Assembly (NCBI GenBank): GCA_934215995.1
Contig: CAKQBC010000019.1
Span: forward strand, 1-15,427
Direction of reading: 5' to 3'
DNA from: an uncultured Bacillus sp.
Lineage (GTDB): Bacteria > Bacillota > Bacilli > Bacillales > DSM-1321
DNA: 15,427 bases
Part shown: positions 1-7,751 of the stretch, one piece after another
How the letters are laid out: every line of letters begins with the position of its first letter
Position numbering within the stretch: position 1 is the first letter of the stretch
Notes under the pieces: generated by a model
Told to the model about the DNA's origin: nothing
Seen by the model: only the letters and a program-made list of their open reading frames with translations
The model's database searches: none
Program-made: the position numbers and the translations under genes

Positions 1-78
1 AGACAGATTGAAGCTAAGGCTCTTAGAAAATTAAGACACCCAAGCAGAAGCAAACGCTTGAAAGATTTCCTTGAATAG
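1..78 (+). CDS. sigA: RNA polymerase sigma factor SigA (RpoD), C-terminal end only
   Basis: The window opens inside a gene whose last 25 codons read RQIEAKALRKL, then RHPSRSKRLKDFLE and a TAG stop. This is the hallmark C-terminus of the primary (group 1) sigma factor, at the end of region 4.2, which recognises the -35 element. The housekeeping sigma factor directs core RNA polymerase to vegetative promoters. Only the tail is present, so start, length and promoter cannot be judged. A strong intrinsic terminator follows 11 nt after the stop, so sigA is the last gene of its operon (in Bacillus usually the dnaG-sigA macromolecular synthesis operon). Its identity anchors the window to the sigA-cccA-trmK region of Bacillus. 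Confidence 0.93.
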   Translation, partial: RQIEAKALRKLRHPSRSKRLKDFLE

Positions 79-89
79 GATTGCCGGAA

Positions 90-146
90 CTCATAATGGT
101 TCTTTCCGTATTTTTGCGGATAGAATTATTATGGGTTTTTTTGTTT
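90..146 (+). terminator. Intrinsic terminator after sigA
   Basis: Left arm 90-108 and right arm 117-135 pair over 19 positions with a single mismatch and a few G-T pairs. The loop has 8 nt, and seven T follow from 136, with more T after a G at 143. It closes the sigA operon. Confidence 0.9.
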
Positions 147-239
147 CACCGTTATTTTTCCCTTTGCTGGCAACATATTTCCCTTTTTCGGCCGATATAA
201 GCATGTATAGACAGTAAGCTAGCCCAAGGATGTGTCTAA

Positions 240-782
240 ATGGATGAAAACCGAAAAAAGATTATAGTGAACGAAATTACATTCTGGAAGGAATCCAGGA
301 TGCTGCCGGAACAGTACTGCGATTATCTGCTGGCTTTTTATTCAGAGGGAAAAGATGAAAGCCCTTCCATGAAAAGAAGCCGGAAACGTGCTTTTTCTTT
401 TTTATATGGGTCTGTTCTGTTTTTGGTGATCGGCGCTCTATTTGTAAATTATTTTACAGAAATTCCAGCCTTAATGCAAATGGGCCTTTATAGTTTTTTT
501 CTTGCATCGATGGCCGGCTTTCTTTTTCTGTTCAAAAAGAAAGCCGGCGCCATTTCCATTCCTATGGCCGCAGCAGGTATTATTCTGCTGCTTTGGACGG
601 TCCGGGCATGGGAGTTATATGCTTACGGGAAAGAGGTTTATCTTTACATAGGCTTGCTGTTAAATTGTTTGATCTGGTACATTGCAGGGAAAAAGCATAA
701 ACAGACATATTTCGTGCTTGCCTCTATTATGGGGGCATTGGCGATCCTTTATTTTGCCGGCCGGGAAATCGGCCTCTTTTAA
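240..782 (+). CDS. Unrecognised integral membrane protein, 180 aa
   Basis: I do not recognise this protein. The first 48 residues are soluble and charged: a short helix-like stretch with ITFWKESRMLPEQYCDYLL (about 13-31), then a Lys/Arg-rich stretch at 44-50. About five hydrophobic segments follow, near residues 51-71, 77-98, 104-122, 132-148 and 155-173, separated by basic loops (FKKKAG near 98-103, GKKHKQ near 149-154). Positive charges in the N-terminal region suggest a cytoplasmic N-terminus. An in-frame TAA at 237-239 directly precedes the ATG, so the start cannot lie further upstream; AAGGA at 226-230 is the likely ribosome binding site, 9 nt away. It sits alone between the sigA terminator and cccA. 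No catalytic motif is visible, and I see no clear promoter or terminator of its own. Confidence 0.8.
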   Translation: MDENRKKIIVNEITFWKESRMLPEQYCDYLLAFYSEGKDESPSMKRSRKRAFSFLYGSVLFLVIGALFVNYFTEIPALMQMGLYSFFLASMAGFLFLFKKKAGAISIPMAAAGIILLLWTVRAWELYAYGKEVYLYIGLLLNCLIWYIAGKKHKQTYFVLASIMGALAILYFAGREIGLF

Positions 783-828
783 CATCACATAATTCCATTT
801 TATGTCTAATTTCTGAAAATACGACATA

Positions 829-868
829 ACTTGAAGATTAGGGCTTTTCCTAATTTACATTTTCAAGT
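829..868. repeat. Nested inverted repeat upstream of cccA
   Basis: Outer arms ACTTGAA (829-835) and TTCAAGT (862-868) are perfect complements. Inside them ATTAGG (837-842) and CCTAAT (849-854) also pair around a 6-nt loop. No T-run follows, so it is not a standard terminator. It lies about 65 nt before the cccA start and could be a protein-binding site or a folded transcript element. Confidence 0.4.
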
Positions 869-932
869 AAAATAGGTGTTGTTTGTAATTATTCAAAGAG
901 GCAGATATAGAGTACATAGGGGAGGAAAAAAA

Positions 933-1304
933 ATGAACCGTAGTCCAATCGTTCCTTATATTTTGATTATGGTATTCGGCATTGCGCTCGTATTCGGCCT
1001 TTCATTAAAGGGCCTTGGTGATGCAAAACAAGTGGCTGATGGAGGCAAAGATGGAGGCGCAGAAGAGCAAAATGAACAGGCTTCCGCATCTCCCGAGGAA
1101 ATTTATGCACAAAGCTGTGTAAGCTGCCATGGACAAAATTATGAGGGTGCCGTGGGCCCGGCGCTTAAAGGGGTAGGCCAAAAGCTGAGCGTTGACGAAA
1201 TCAAAACAATTATTAAGGATGGTACGACAGGCGGAATGCCTGGAGGCCTTGTTGCTGAGGATAAGGTTGATGAAATGGCACAATGGCTGTCGGAGATAAA
1301 ATAA
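933..1304 (+). CDS. cccA: Cytochrome c550 (membrane-anchored c-type cytochrome)
   Basis: A 123-residue protein with an uncleaved N-terminal membrane anchor (about 7-27), an acidic and Gly-rich linker (30-55) and a small class I cytochrome c domain (55-123). The haem-binding motif CVSCH is at 62-66, and Met102 in the segment GGMPGG is the likely distal haem ligand. CccA sits on the outer face of the membrane and carries electrons from the bc complex towards the cytochrome c oxidase; the haem is attached by the Ccs system. The start was chosen because GGGGAGG (919-925) lies 7 nt before this ATG; an in-frame opening further upstream (876) lacks such a site. Length and order agree with B. subtilis CccA (about 120 aa). 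It is a single-gene unit closed by a hairpin 5 nt after the stop. Confidence 0.95.
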   Translation: MNRSPIVPYILIMVFGIALVFGLSLKGLGDAKQVADGGKDGGAEEQNEQASASPEEIYAQSCVSCHGQNYEGAVGPALKGVGQKLSVDEIKTIIKDGTTGGMPGGLVAEDKVDEMAQWLSEIK

Positions 1305-1309
1305 GAGGG

Positions 1310-1338
1310 CAAGCGGCAGATCAGCCGCTTGTTTTTTT
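1310..1338 (+). terminator. Intrinsic terminator after cccA
   Basis: An 8-bp perfect GC-rich stem (1310-1317 with 1324-1331), 6-nt loop, then seven T. It ends the cccA transcript 5 nt after the stop codon. Confidence 0.92.
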
Positions 1339-1401
1339 ATTCCAGGAGCTGGTTGAATCGATAAGCCCCCGTGTCTGCCCGTTTGCTTTTGAGTCTCCCT
1401 A

Positions 1402-1431
1402 TTGCATGTTAAGGGTCAGGTTATTTATACT
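1402..1431 (+). promoter_or_regulatory. Possible sigma-A promoter for trmK
   Basis: TTGCAT (1402-1407), an 18-nt spacer and TATACT (1426-1431). The -10 is good (5 of 6) but the -35 is poor (3 of 6). Since cccA is closed by a terminator, trmK needs a promoter in this gap. An inverted repeat at 1427-1442 overlaps the -10. Confidence 0.35.
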
Positions 1432-1466
1432 GATAACAGTATTGATACAAGAAAAGGTGACGATTT

Positions 1467-2180
1467 ATGAACAGCGAAAGATTATCAGAACGATTATATA
1501 CAGTGGCATCATACATACCGGAAGGAAGCATTCTTGCCGATATCGGCTCTGACCATGCCTATCTGCCTTGCTATGCTGTCCGAAAAGGCCTGGCTGCTGA
1601 GGCGGTTGCAGGGGAAGTCAGCACAGGTCCATGGACATCCGCCAACAATCAGGTGAAGGAAGAGGGCTTATCTGACCGCATCTCTGTCAGGAAAGGCGAC
1701 GGGTTGGATGTTGTGGAGCCTGGCGAGGTCACATGCGTAACGATTGCCGGCATGGGAGGCACGTTGATCGCCAATATCCTGGAGCGGGGAAAAGAAAAGC
1801 TCGGCAACGTCAAGCGGCTTATATTGCAGCCGAATATCCAGGCCGTCAATATACGGCTATGGCTTCTGCAAAACGGCTGGGAGCTTATAGCTGAAGCAAT
1901 CCTTGAGGAAGACGGAAAAATATACGAGGTACTGGTCGCTGAAAAAGGCGATCCGGAAAACCCATACAGCGAACAGCGGGAAAGTGAACTGCTGCTCGGG
2001 CCATTCCTGAAAAAAGAATGCAATGATGTCTTTAAAAAGAAATGGAAAACAGAAAGTGCCCATTGGGAGAATATTATCCGCCAGCTCGAAAAAGGGGGAA
2101 AGACAGAGTCATCCCAACAAAAGATGGCTCAGTTGCAATCCCATATACAATTTGTGGAGGAGGCGCTGATGAATGGCTAA
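1467..2180 (+). CDS. trmK: tRNA (adenine(22)-N1)-methyltransferase TrmK
   Basis: A 237-residue protein that matches the TrmK/YqfN family in length and architecture. It methylates N1 of adenine 22 in the D-arm region of certain tRNAs, using S-adenosylmethionine. The N-terminal Rossmann-like domain holds the SAM motif DIGSDHAYLP at 25-34, VAGEV at 47-51, and the hallmark AGMGG at 94-98 near the active site; QPN at 121-123 takes the place of the usual motif IV. The C-terminal part (about 185-235) is charged and helical and likely forms the coiled-coil tRNA-contact region. The ATG has AAAAGGTGA just upstream. The 3' end overlaps the next gene by 8 nt, so the two are probably translationally coupled, an arrangement kept in B. 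subtilis (yqfN-yqfO). Confidence 0.95.
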   Translation: MNSERLSERLYTVASYIPEGSILADIGSDHAYLPCYAVRKGLAAEAVAGEVSTGPWTSANNQVKEEGLSDRISVRKGDGLDVVEPGEVTCVTIAGMGGTLIANILERGKEKLGNVKRLILQPNIQAVNIRLWLLQNGWELIAEAILEEDGKIYEVLVAEKGDPENPYSEQRESELLLGPFLKKECNDVFKKKWKTESAHWENIIRQLEKGGKTESSQQKMAQLQSHIQFVEEALMNG

Positions 2181-3294
2181 AACACCAAACGGCTTTGAAA
2201 TCATAAGTGCTTTTGAACAATTTTCGCCGAAGCACCTGGCAATGGAAGGGGATAAAATCGGCCTGCAGATTGGCACACTCAACAAGCCTGTCTCGAACAT
2301 CATGATCGCATTGGACGTTCTTGAAGAGGTTGTCGATGAAGCAATTGAAAAGGATGTGCAGTTAATCATCGCCCATCACCCGCTCATTTACCGCCCGCTT
2401 CAGAAAATCGCAACAGACCAGGCAAGCGGACGGATTGTGGAAAAGCTGATTAAGAATGATATCGCCCTTTATGTTGCCCATACAAATCTCGATGTGGCTG
2501 ACGGAGGCGTCAATGATTGGCTGGCTGAAGCACTGGGGCTGCAAAATACGAAAGTATTGGTTCCGACACATGAGACAACCTTGAAAAAATTGGCTGTCTT
2601 TGTTCCGTTGGAGGCTGAAATGCGCGTCAAGGAAGCTTTAGGAAACGCAGGAGCAGGTCACATCGGCAATTACAGCCACTGCACGTTCACAGCAGAAGGA
2701 ACAGGTACGTTCCTTCCCGGCGACGGCACGAATCCGCATATCGGAACATCAGGCAAGCTGGAAGCTGTCAGCGAGGTCCGCATCGAGACCGTATTTCCTG
2801 CTGAGTTGGAGAGAAAAGTTGTCCAGGCGATGATTAAAGCCCATCCGTATGAAGAAGTGGCATATGACATCTACGAACTGGCGAATGCCCAGCCGGCCTT
2901 AGGCCTCGGGCGTATAGGGGAATTGCCGGAGGAAATGACACTGGAGGCGTTTGCTTTACACGCGAAAGCAGCTTTTGATGTTCCGTCCCTTCGTGTAGTC
3001 GGAGGCCTTTCTGATAAGGTACGGAAGGTAGCCGTTCTTGGAGGAGACGGAAATAAATACATCAATTCAGCCAAGTTTATGGGAGCCGATGTATATGTGA
3101 CAGGGGATATGTACTATCATACGGCGCACGATGCCATGATGCTTGGCCTGAACATCGTCGATCCCGGCCATAATGTTGAGAAAGTGATGAAGGAAGGCGT
3201 CGCGCAGTATTTGAGAGGATACAGCACTAAGCAAAAATGGCAAGTGGACGTTTTTGCATCAACAATCCATACAGATCCATTCACTTTCATGTAA
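2173..3294 (+). CDS. yqfO: Nif3-like dinuclear metal centre protein (YqfO family)
   Basis: A 373-residue protein, the same size as B. subtilis YqfO. Nif3/YbgI proteins form toroidal hexamers with a two-metal site; the exact reaction is unsettled, and the database label 'GTP cyclohydrolase 1 type 2 homolog' is historical. Candidate metal ligands are AHHP at 67-70, TNLDVADGG around Asp108, and HNVE at 333-336. The two Nif3 halves (about 1-130 and 245-373) are split by an insert of about 110 residues containing the PII/CutA-like sequence AHPYEEVAYD at 223-232, usual in Gram-positive members. The ATG lies inside the end of trmK, with GGAGGAGG at 2156-2163, 9 nt upstream. It is the last gene of the two-gene unit. 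Confidence 0.93.
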   Translation: MAKTPNGFEIISAFEQFSPKHLAMEGDKIGLQIGTLNKPVSNIMIALDVLEEVVDEAIEKDVQLIIAHHPLIYRPLQKIATDQASGRIVEKLIKNDIALYVAHTNLDVADGGVNDWLAEALGLQNTKVLVPTHETTLKKLAVFVPLEAEMRVKEALGNAGAGHIGNYSHCTFTAEGTGTFLPGDGTNPHIGTSGKLEAVSEVRIETVFPAELERKVVQAMIKAHPYEEVAYDIYELANAQPALGLGRIGELPEEMTLEAFALHAKAAFDVPSLRVVGGLSDKVRKVAVLGGDGNKYINSAKFMGADVYVTGDMYYHTAHDAMMLGLNIVDPGHNVEKVMKEGVAQYLRGYSTKQKWQVDVFASTIHTDPFTFM

Positions 3295-3311
3295 AACTGG
3301 ACAGAAATCAG

Positions 3312-3349
3312 AAAAGACGCGGAAAACCATTCGTTTCCCGCGTCTTTTT
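3312..3349. terminator. Terminator between convergent yqfO-like gene and ispH
   Basis: An 11-bp perfect stem (3312-3322 with 3338-3348) centred on GACGCGG, followed by T on the plus strand and by a four-T run on the minus strand. It probably serves both genes, which converge here. Confidence 0.82.
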
Positions 3350-3411
3350 CATTTGATGGCCATTCATTACGGCTACATATAGGCGCAAATTATTTCCTGA
3401 TGGCAATGGGT

Positions 3412-4371
3412 TTATTCTGTTTTGGCTGCCGTTGTTTTTCGGACCTTCGGCAAGATTTTATTCAATGGCACTTTCCGCTCCGCTTTCCATGTGGACGGAT
3501 CATTCTGGTCGAATTGTTCAAGATAGGTGACGACCTCCCGAGTGATCGGGGTAGGGGTGGAAGCGCCTGCAGTGATGGCTACCGTTTCTATGCCCTTTAG
3601 CCAATCAAGCTGTATCTCGGATACATCAGCCACACGATATGCTTTTGTACCGGCGATTTCCTCCGATACCTGTGCAAGCCTGTTGCTGTTATTGCTTCTC
3701 GGGTCGCCTACCACGATCAGCAGGTCTGCAGCTCCGGCCTGTTCCGCAACAGCTTCCTGCCTTGTTTGGGTTGCATTGCAAATTTCCTTGTGTATTTCTG
3801 TTTGAGGGAATTTTTCCATCACTTTTTCAATCAGTACCTGGACATCCCACTGGCTCATTGTAGTCTGGTTGGTTACAATGATTTTTTCGGAGGTGAGATT
3901 GAGTGCATCAACATCCTCGGAGTTTTCGACCAGGTGTACCACATCCGGCGCCACTCCGACAGCTCCTTCTGGTTCCGGATGCCCTTTTTTGCCGATGTAG
4001 ATGAAGTGATAGCCTTCTTCTTTTTTCTCCCTGATAAGATCGTGGGTCACTGTCACATCCGGACAGGTGGCGTCAATCGTCACGAGGCCTTTTTGTTTAG
4101 CAAGTTCACGTACCTCCGGGGAAACGCCGTGGGCAGTGAAAATAACCGTCCCGGAATCTACCTTGCTGATGATTTCGGCCCTGTTTTTGCCATCCAGTGT
4201 TATAATGCCTTCTTCCTCAAACGCCTCGGTTACGTGGCTGTTGTGGACAAGCATCCCCAAAATATAGATCGGACGCGGAAGGGTTTTATCTAAAGCGGCA
4301 TTGCGCGCTATGATCATGGCATCAACTACCCCGTAGCAATAGCCGCGGGGAGAGATTTTAATTACTTTCAT
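3412..4371 (-). CDS. ispH: 4-hydroxy-3-methylbut-2-enyl diphosphate reductase IspH (LytB)
   Basis: A 319-residue enzyme for the last step of the MEP pathway: it reductively dehydroxylates HMBPP to isopentenyl and dimethylallyl diphosphate, in the cytoplasm. The three Cys ligands of the [4Fe-4S] cluster are Cys12 (RGYCYGV), Cys103 (DATCPDV) and Cys198 ([10 protein letters not shown]). Substrate-binding His43, His81 and His131, the HPE motif (131-133) and SNNSN (226-230) are in the expected order. Length is normal for Bacillus (about 314). The ATG has a perfect AAGGAGG 6 nt upstream. It has its own promoter (4414-4442), so it need not be co-transcribed with yqfQ upstream. The Lys-rich tail (about 297-319) is not a catalytic segment. 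IspG, the preceding enzyme of the pathway, is encoded about 9 kb away in this window. Confidence 0.97.
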   Translation of the reverse strand: MKVIKISPRGYCYGVVDAMIIARNAALDKTLPRPIYILGMLVHNSHVTEAFEEEGIITLDGKNRAEIISKVDSGTVIFTAHGVSPEVRELAKQKGLVTIDATCPDVTVTHDLIREKKEEGYHFIYIGKKGHPEPEGAVGVAPDVVHLVENSEDVDALNLTSEKIIVTNQTTMSQWDVQVLIEKVMEKFPQTEIHKEICNATQTRQEAVAEQAGAADLLIVVGDPRSNNSNRLAQVSEEIAGTKAYRVADVSEIQLDWLKGIETVAITAGASTPTPITREVVTYLEQFDQNDPSTWKAERKVPLNKILPKVRKTTAAKTE

Positions 4372-4413
4372 GAGCAGCCTCCTTCAATTAAACACACGAT
4401 TCGTGCTACCCCC

Positions 4414-4442
4414 ATTATATAGAAGGATAGGCGACTTTACAA
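4414..4442 (-). promoter_or_regulatory. Sigma-A promoter of ispH
   Basis: On the minus strand: TTGTAA (4442-4437), 17 nt, then a consensus TATAAT (4419-4414). Transcription should start near 4407, giving a short leader. A small palindrome CACGA-T-TCGTG (4395-4405) lies at the expected start of the transcript. Confidence 0.78.
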
Positions 4443-4453
4443 AAGGAAAGCTG

Positions 4454-5305
4454 TCATATGAACAGTTTTGGAAGGGACTCGCCCGCCATGTACCTTTGGC
4501 TGGCTGCTTTGTTTACGGCAGTTCCGCCGGTGGATATTGGCTGTATTTTTTTCGGCGATGGATTTGCCCTGTTTGCCGTTACGGAAACCGGTTCCTGTGC
4601 CGGGACCGTTGTGGGCACAGTATCTGCCCTGTTTCCGTTATTTGTTGTTCCTTCTTCTGCAGCCTCATCGCCTTTTCCGATGTTCAGCAGTGAAGGCAAT
4701 TTTTTCAGGTAGGGTCCGTATTGCTGGACAACAGGGCCGAATGCTTCTGCCGCTTGCAGGAACTTTTGTGTATTATCAAGCATGGAATTGATGGTGCCCG
4801 GTTTGGCAAGGTTTTGCAGAAAGCCTCCCCCGCCCGCCGATGCGGCTCTTGATGCCGCTTCCCGGGATTCCCTGACGCTTCCCGATGGGAGCGAAAATAA
4901 GGAAGGCTGGACCGCATTTCCGCTGTTCTTCTTATTGAATAGCTTTGCCATCCCTTTTTTCTGAGGCTGCTCTGCATCGGGAGGAGCTTGGGGTCCCTGC
5001 CTGTCATTCTTTTTGCTGTTGCTTCGGAATAAGCCCTTTTTTCTCGGCTGCTGGGGCTGCTCCATAGGGTGGCCGGTGAAAGGAGGAGCGTACCCTTGAG
5101 GGGGCGGGTTTGGGTTTCCCCTGTAAAAGGGAGGCTGCTGAAATTGGGCGGACATCTGGCCGTTATATTGTCCTGGTTGAATGGGCGGGAGGCCCTGCCT
5201 ATTGCCACCGGCTTGCGGAGCAGGCATTTGCCTGCCGGCCCATCCTCCCTGAACAGGAGGAGAAGGATGCGGTGATCCATAAGGATTAGGATAGTTTCTG
5301 ATCAA
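4454..5305 (-). CDS. yqfQ: YqfQ / VrrA-like Pro- and Gln-rich protein
   Basis: A 283-residue protein of low complexity. Residues 1-85 are rich in Pro, Gln, Gly, Asn and Tyr (PNPPPQGYAPP and similar). Residues 86-130 carry two related basic patches, KKGLFRSNSKKN and KKGMAKLFNKKNSG. The conserved core (about 135-210) includes GGGGFLQNLAKPG, MLDNTQKFLQAAEAFGPVVQ and YGPYLKKLPSLL. The tail is Thr/Pro/Asn-rich. This is the YqfQ family, found between ispH and cshB in Bacillus, and related to the B. anthracis VrrA locus, known for variable repeats; its function is unknown to me. I place the start at TTG 5305, behind AAAGGATGGAG with a 4-nt gap; an in-frame TTG at 5365 has no such site. No signal peptide or membrane segment is evident. 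The family and locus are clear; the start is less sure. Confidence 0.83.
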   Translation of the reverse strand: MIRNYPNPYGSPHPSPPVQGGWAGRQMPAPQAGGNRQGLPPIQPGQYNGQMSAQFQQPPFYRGNPNPPPQGYAPPFTGHPMEQPQQPRKKGLFRSNSKKNDRQGPQAPPDAEQPQKKGMAKLFNKKNSGNAVQPSLFSLPSGSVRESREAASRAASAGGGGFLQNLAKPGTINSMLDNTQKFLQAAEAFGPVVQQYGPYLKKLPSLLNIGKGDEAAEEGTTNNGNRADTVPTTVPAQEPVSVTANRANPSPKKIQPISTGGTAVNKAASQRYMAGESLPKLFI

Positions 5306-5423
5306 TTTTCTCCATCCTTTCTCTGGACATAGTTTTTCATGAATAGTATATGCAAATGTGAACAAAATGGGGAATCAGGAAGGGTAAGCAATAAAAAGAA
5401 TTTTCATAATCCGGTTGGAATTG

Positions 5424-5452
5424 TTGAGTTAATGGGACAAAGAGGGTAAGAT
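5424..5452 (+). promoter_or_regulatory. Probable sigma-A promoter of cshB-nfo
   Basis: TTGAGT (5424-5429), exactly 17 nt, TAAGAT (5447-5452); each hexamer matches consensus at 4 of 6 positions. The start point near 5459 would give a leader of about 45 nt before cshB. Confidence 0.5.
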
Positions 5453-5503
5453 AAAACAAGCAGTAATAGTAGAAAAATGCAGATAATCTAAGGAGTTCTT
5501 ACT

Positions 5504-6829
5504 ATGTCAAACCAATTCGGAAGGTTTTCCTTCCATCCATATATACTGAAAGCAATCGAAGAAAGAGGCTTTAAAGCGCCGACTGATATCCAGGAACGCG
5601 TTATTCCGGCTACGTTGAACGGCACAAGCATCATCGGCCAGTCCCAGACGGGAACAGGAAAGACGCATGCTTATTTATTGCCGATCATGAATATGATCGA
5701 CCCTTCCAAGGAAGAGGTACAGGCCATCATAACAGCCCCGACAAGGGAATTGGCTGACCAAATTTACAGGGAAGCAGTTAAGATAGCCGAGCATTTCCCG
5801 GAAGATCAGCCGGTCTTGGCCCGTCTTTTCATCGGCGGAACAGACAAACAGCGTGCCATTGATAAATTGAAGCAACAGCCGCATATTGTTGTCGGAACGC
5901 CAGGCCGTATCAAGGACCTTATGGATGCAAATGCACTTCAGGTCTACACGGCGCGAACGCTTGTTGTCGATGAAGCAGACCTGATGCTCGATATGGGCTT
6001 TATCCAGGACGTCGATTATGTTGCGGCACGCATGCAGGATAAACTGCAGATGCTTGTCTTCTCTGCGACAATACCTGAGAAACTGAAGCCTTTCCTGAAA
6101 AAATATATGGAAAACCCGAGGTATTACCATGTAGATCCTAAGCTTGTTACAGCACAGAAGATCGATCATGTCCTTATCCCATTGAGGCACCGCAATAAAA
6201 ATCAATTATTGTTCGAAACAGTGACATCATACAATCCATACTTGGCCCTCATCTTCACGAATACGAAGCAAACGGCTGATGTGGTCGCAGATGAACTTTT
6301 GAAACGCGGTTTGAAAGTGGGAAGGCTGCATGGAAACCTTTCCCCGCGTGAACGCAGAAAAATGATGAAGCAAATCAATGACCTCGAGTTCCAATACGTT
6401 GTAGCGACAGATCTTGCGGCGAGGGGCATCGATATTGAAGGCGTAAGCCATGTCATCAACTATGAGTTGCCTTCGGACCTGGATTTTTATGTGCACAGGA
6501 CAGGACGTACGGCAAGAGCCGGCTATTCCGGGATTGCCTTGACTATCCATGATTTGTCTGATGAAGATGCTTTGAACCGTTTGGAAAAGATGGGCATCAC
6601 ATTCATCAATAAAGACTTTGTCAATGGTGAATGGGTGGACATCGATGACCGCAACAGAAGAAGCAACCGCAAGAAGCAAAAGGAAGAGCTGGATCCGAAA
6701 GCGAAATTGATCGTCAAAAAACCGGCTAAAGTAAAACCGGGCTATAAAAGAAAACAGCAATGGGAGCTGGATGCGCATAAGAAACGCCAGCGCCGCATTA
6801 ATGCAAGGAATAATGCCAAAAAGAAATAA
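5504..6829 (+). CDS. cshB: DEAD-box ATP-dependent RNA helicase CshB
   Basis: A 441-residue DEAD-box helicase that unwinds short RNA duplexes with ATP; CshB in Bacillus acts in cold adaptation and RNA and ribosome remodelling. Every core motif is visible: Q motif (TDIQ, 27-30), I SQTGTGKT (47-54), Ia PTREL (79-83), GG (111-112), Ib TPGR (132-135), II DEAD (156-159), III SAT (187-189), IV (LIFTNTK, 249-255), V (TDLAARGID, 302-310) and VI HRTGRTARAG (331-340). A Lys/Arg-rich tail of about 55 residues (384-441) probably adds RNA affinity. Length is close to B. subtilis CshB (438). AAGGAG lies about 8 nt before the ATG. The nfo gene follows after 24 nt with no terminator between, so the two are likely co-transcribed. 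Confidence 0.95.
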   Translation: MSNQFGRFSFHPYILKAIEERGFKAPTDIQERVIPATLNGTSIIGQSQTGTGKTHAYLLPIMNMIDPSKEEVQAIITAPTRELADQIYREAVKIAEHFPEDQPVLARLFIGGTDKQRAIDKLKQQPHIVVGTPGRIKDLMDANALQVYTARTLVVDEADLMLDMGFIQDVDYVAARMQDKLQMLVFSATIPEKLKPFLKKYMENPRYYHVDPKLVTAQKIDHVLIPLRHRNKNQLLFETVTSYNPYLALIFTNTKQTADVVADELLKRGLKVGRLHGNLSPRERRKMMKQINDLEFQYVVATDLAARGIDIEGVSHVINYELPSDLDFYVHRTGRTARAGYSGIALTIHDLSDEDALNRLEKMGITFINKDFVNGEWVDIDDRNRRSNRKKQKEELDPKAKLIVKKPAKVKPGYKRKQQWELDAHKKRQRRINARNNAKKK

Positions 6830-6853
6830 ATAAGGATTAAAGGGGAAAAGAGT

Positions 6854-7747
6854 ATGTTGAAGATAGGTTCACATGTGTCGATGAGCGGCAAGAAAATGCT
6901 CCTTGGGGCGAGTGAAGAGGCTGCTTCATACGGGGCGAATACTTTCATGATCTACACGGGGGCTCCCCAAAACACAAGAAGGAAAGCGATAGAAGAGCTG
7001 AATATCGAAGCGGGAAGCAAGCATATGGAGGAGAACGGCATGGTCGATATCGTTGTCCATGCCCCGTACATCATCAATATCGGCAATTCCCTGAAACCTG
7101 AGACATTCCGACTCGGCGTCGATTTCCTTACATCAGAAATTGAACGGACGGAGGCTCTTGGTGCAAACCAAATCGTATTGCACCCGGGTGCCCACGTCGG
7201 TGCAGGGTCTGAAGAAGGCATCCGGAAAATAATCGAGGGCCTGAATGAAGTCCTGACGTCCAATAAGGGTGCGCAAATCGCCCTTGAAACGATGGCAGGG
7301 AAAGGTTCGGAATGCGGCAGGAGCTTTGAAGAGCTTGCGATGATCATCGACGGAGTCACGCATAATGACCGTCTCTCTGTATGTTTCGATACATGTCATA
7401 CGCATGATGCCGGCTACAATATCGTCGAAGATTTCGATGGCGTCCTGGATGAATTCGATAAAATCATCGGCATTGACCGGATAAAAGTGCTTCATATCAA
7501 TGACAGCAAAAATGAACGAGGGATGAGAAAAGACCGTCACGAGAATATCGGGTTCGGCCACATCGGCTTTGATGCACTTCACAAAATAGTCCATCACCCG
7601 CAGTTGGCGGACGTACCGAAAATCCTTGAAACACCTTTTGTCGGCACTGACAAGAATAATAAGAAGGCCCCATACAAGCATGAAATCGAAATGCTAAAGC
7701 AAGGGACCTTCAACGCAGAACTACAGGAAATCATAGCAAATTCATAA
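6854..7747 (+). CDS. nfo: Endonuclease IV (AP endonuclease Nfo)
   Basis: A 297-residue TIM-barrel enzyme of base-excision repair that cuts the DNA backbone 5' of abasic sites. All nine ligands of the trinuclear zinc centre are present: His69, His110, Glu145, Asp179, His182, His214, Asp227, His229 and Glu259, within motifs such as [34 protein letters not shown] and LHINDSKN. Length equals that of B. subtilis YqfS/Nfo. The ATG has AAAGGGG 7 nt upstream. It is downstream of cshB by 24 nt and ends just before a strong terminator. In B. subtilis this enzyme contributes to spore DNA repair under forespore control; I see no clear sporulation promoter in the short gap here, so readthrough from cshB is the simplest source of expression. 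Confidence 0.96.
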   Translation: MLKIGSHVSMSGKKMLLGASEEAASYGANTFMIYTGAPQNTRRKAIEELNIEAGSKHMEENGMVDIVVHAPYIINIGNSLKPETFRLGVDFLTSEIERTEALGANQIVLHPGAHVGAGSEEGIRKIIEGLNEVLTSNKGAQIALETMAGKGSECGRSFEELAMIIDGVTHNDRLSVCFDTCHTHDAGYNIVEDFDGVLDEFDKIIGIDRIKVLHINDSKNERGMRKDRHENIGFGHIGFDALHKIVHHPQLADVPKILETPFVGTDKNNKKAPYKHEIEMLKQGTFNAELQEIIANS

Positions 7748-7751
7748 TTGA

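Noticed and set aside
1283..1552. 89-codon open frame bridging cccA and trmK
   Set aside because: It crosses the cccA terminator and the trmK promoter region, overlaps two clear genes and lacks a ribosome binding site.
4705..5280. Long open frame (191 codons) on the minus strand in another frame of yqfQ
   Set aside because: It is a by-product of the GC-rich, Pro/Gln-rich coding sequence. It has no ribosome binding site and a composition unlike a protein, while the yqfQ frame contains the conserved family core.
5335..5370. CATATACTA on the minus strand upstream of yqfQ, resembling a mother-cell (sigma-K) -10 element
   Set aside because: No AC or other matching -35 is found at 16-18 nt, so the match is too short to support a promoter call.
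5675..6778. Open frames antisense to cshB
   Set aside because: The plus strand encodes a complete DEAD-box helicase with every motif; the antisense frames have no start signals or recognisable domain.
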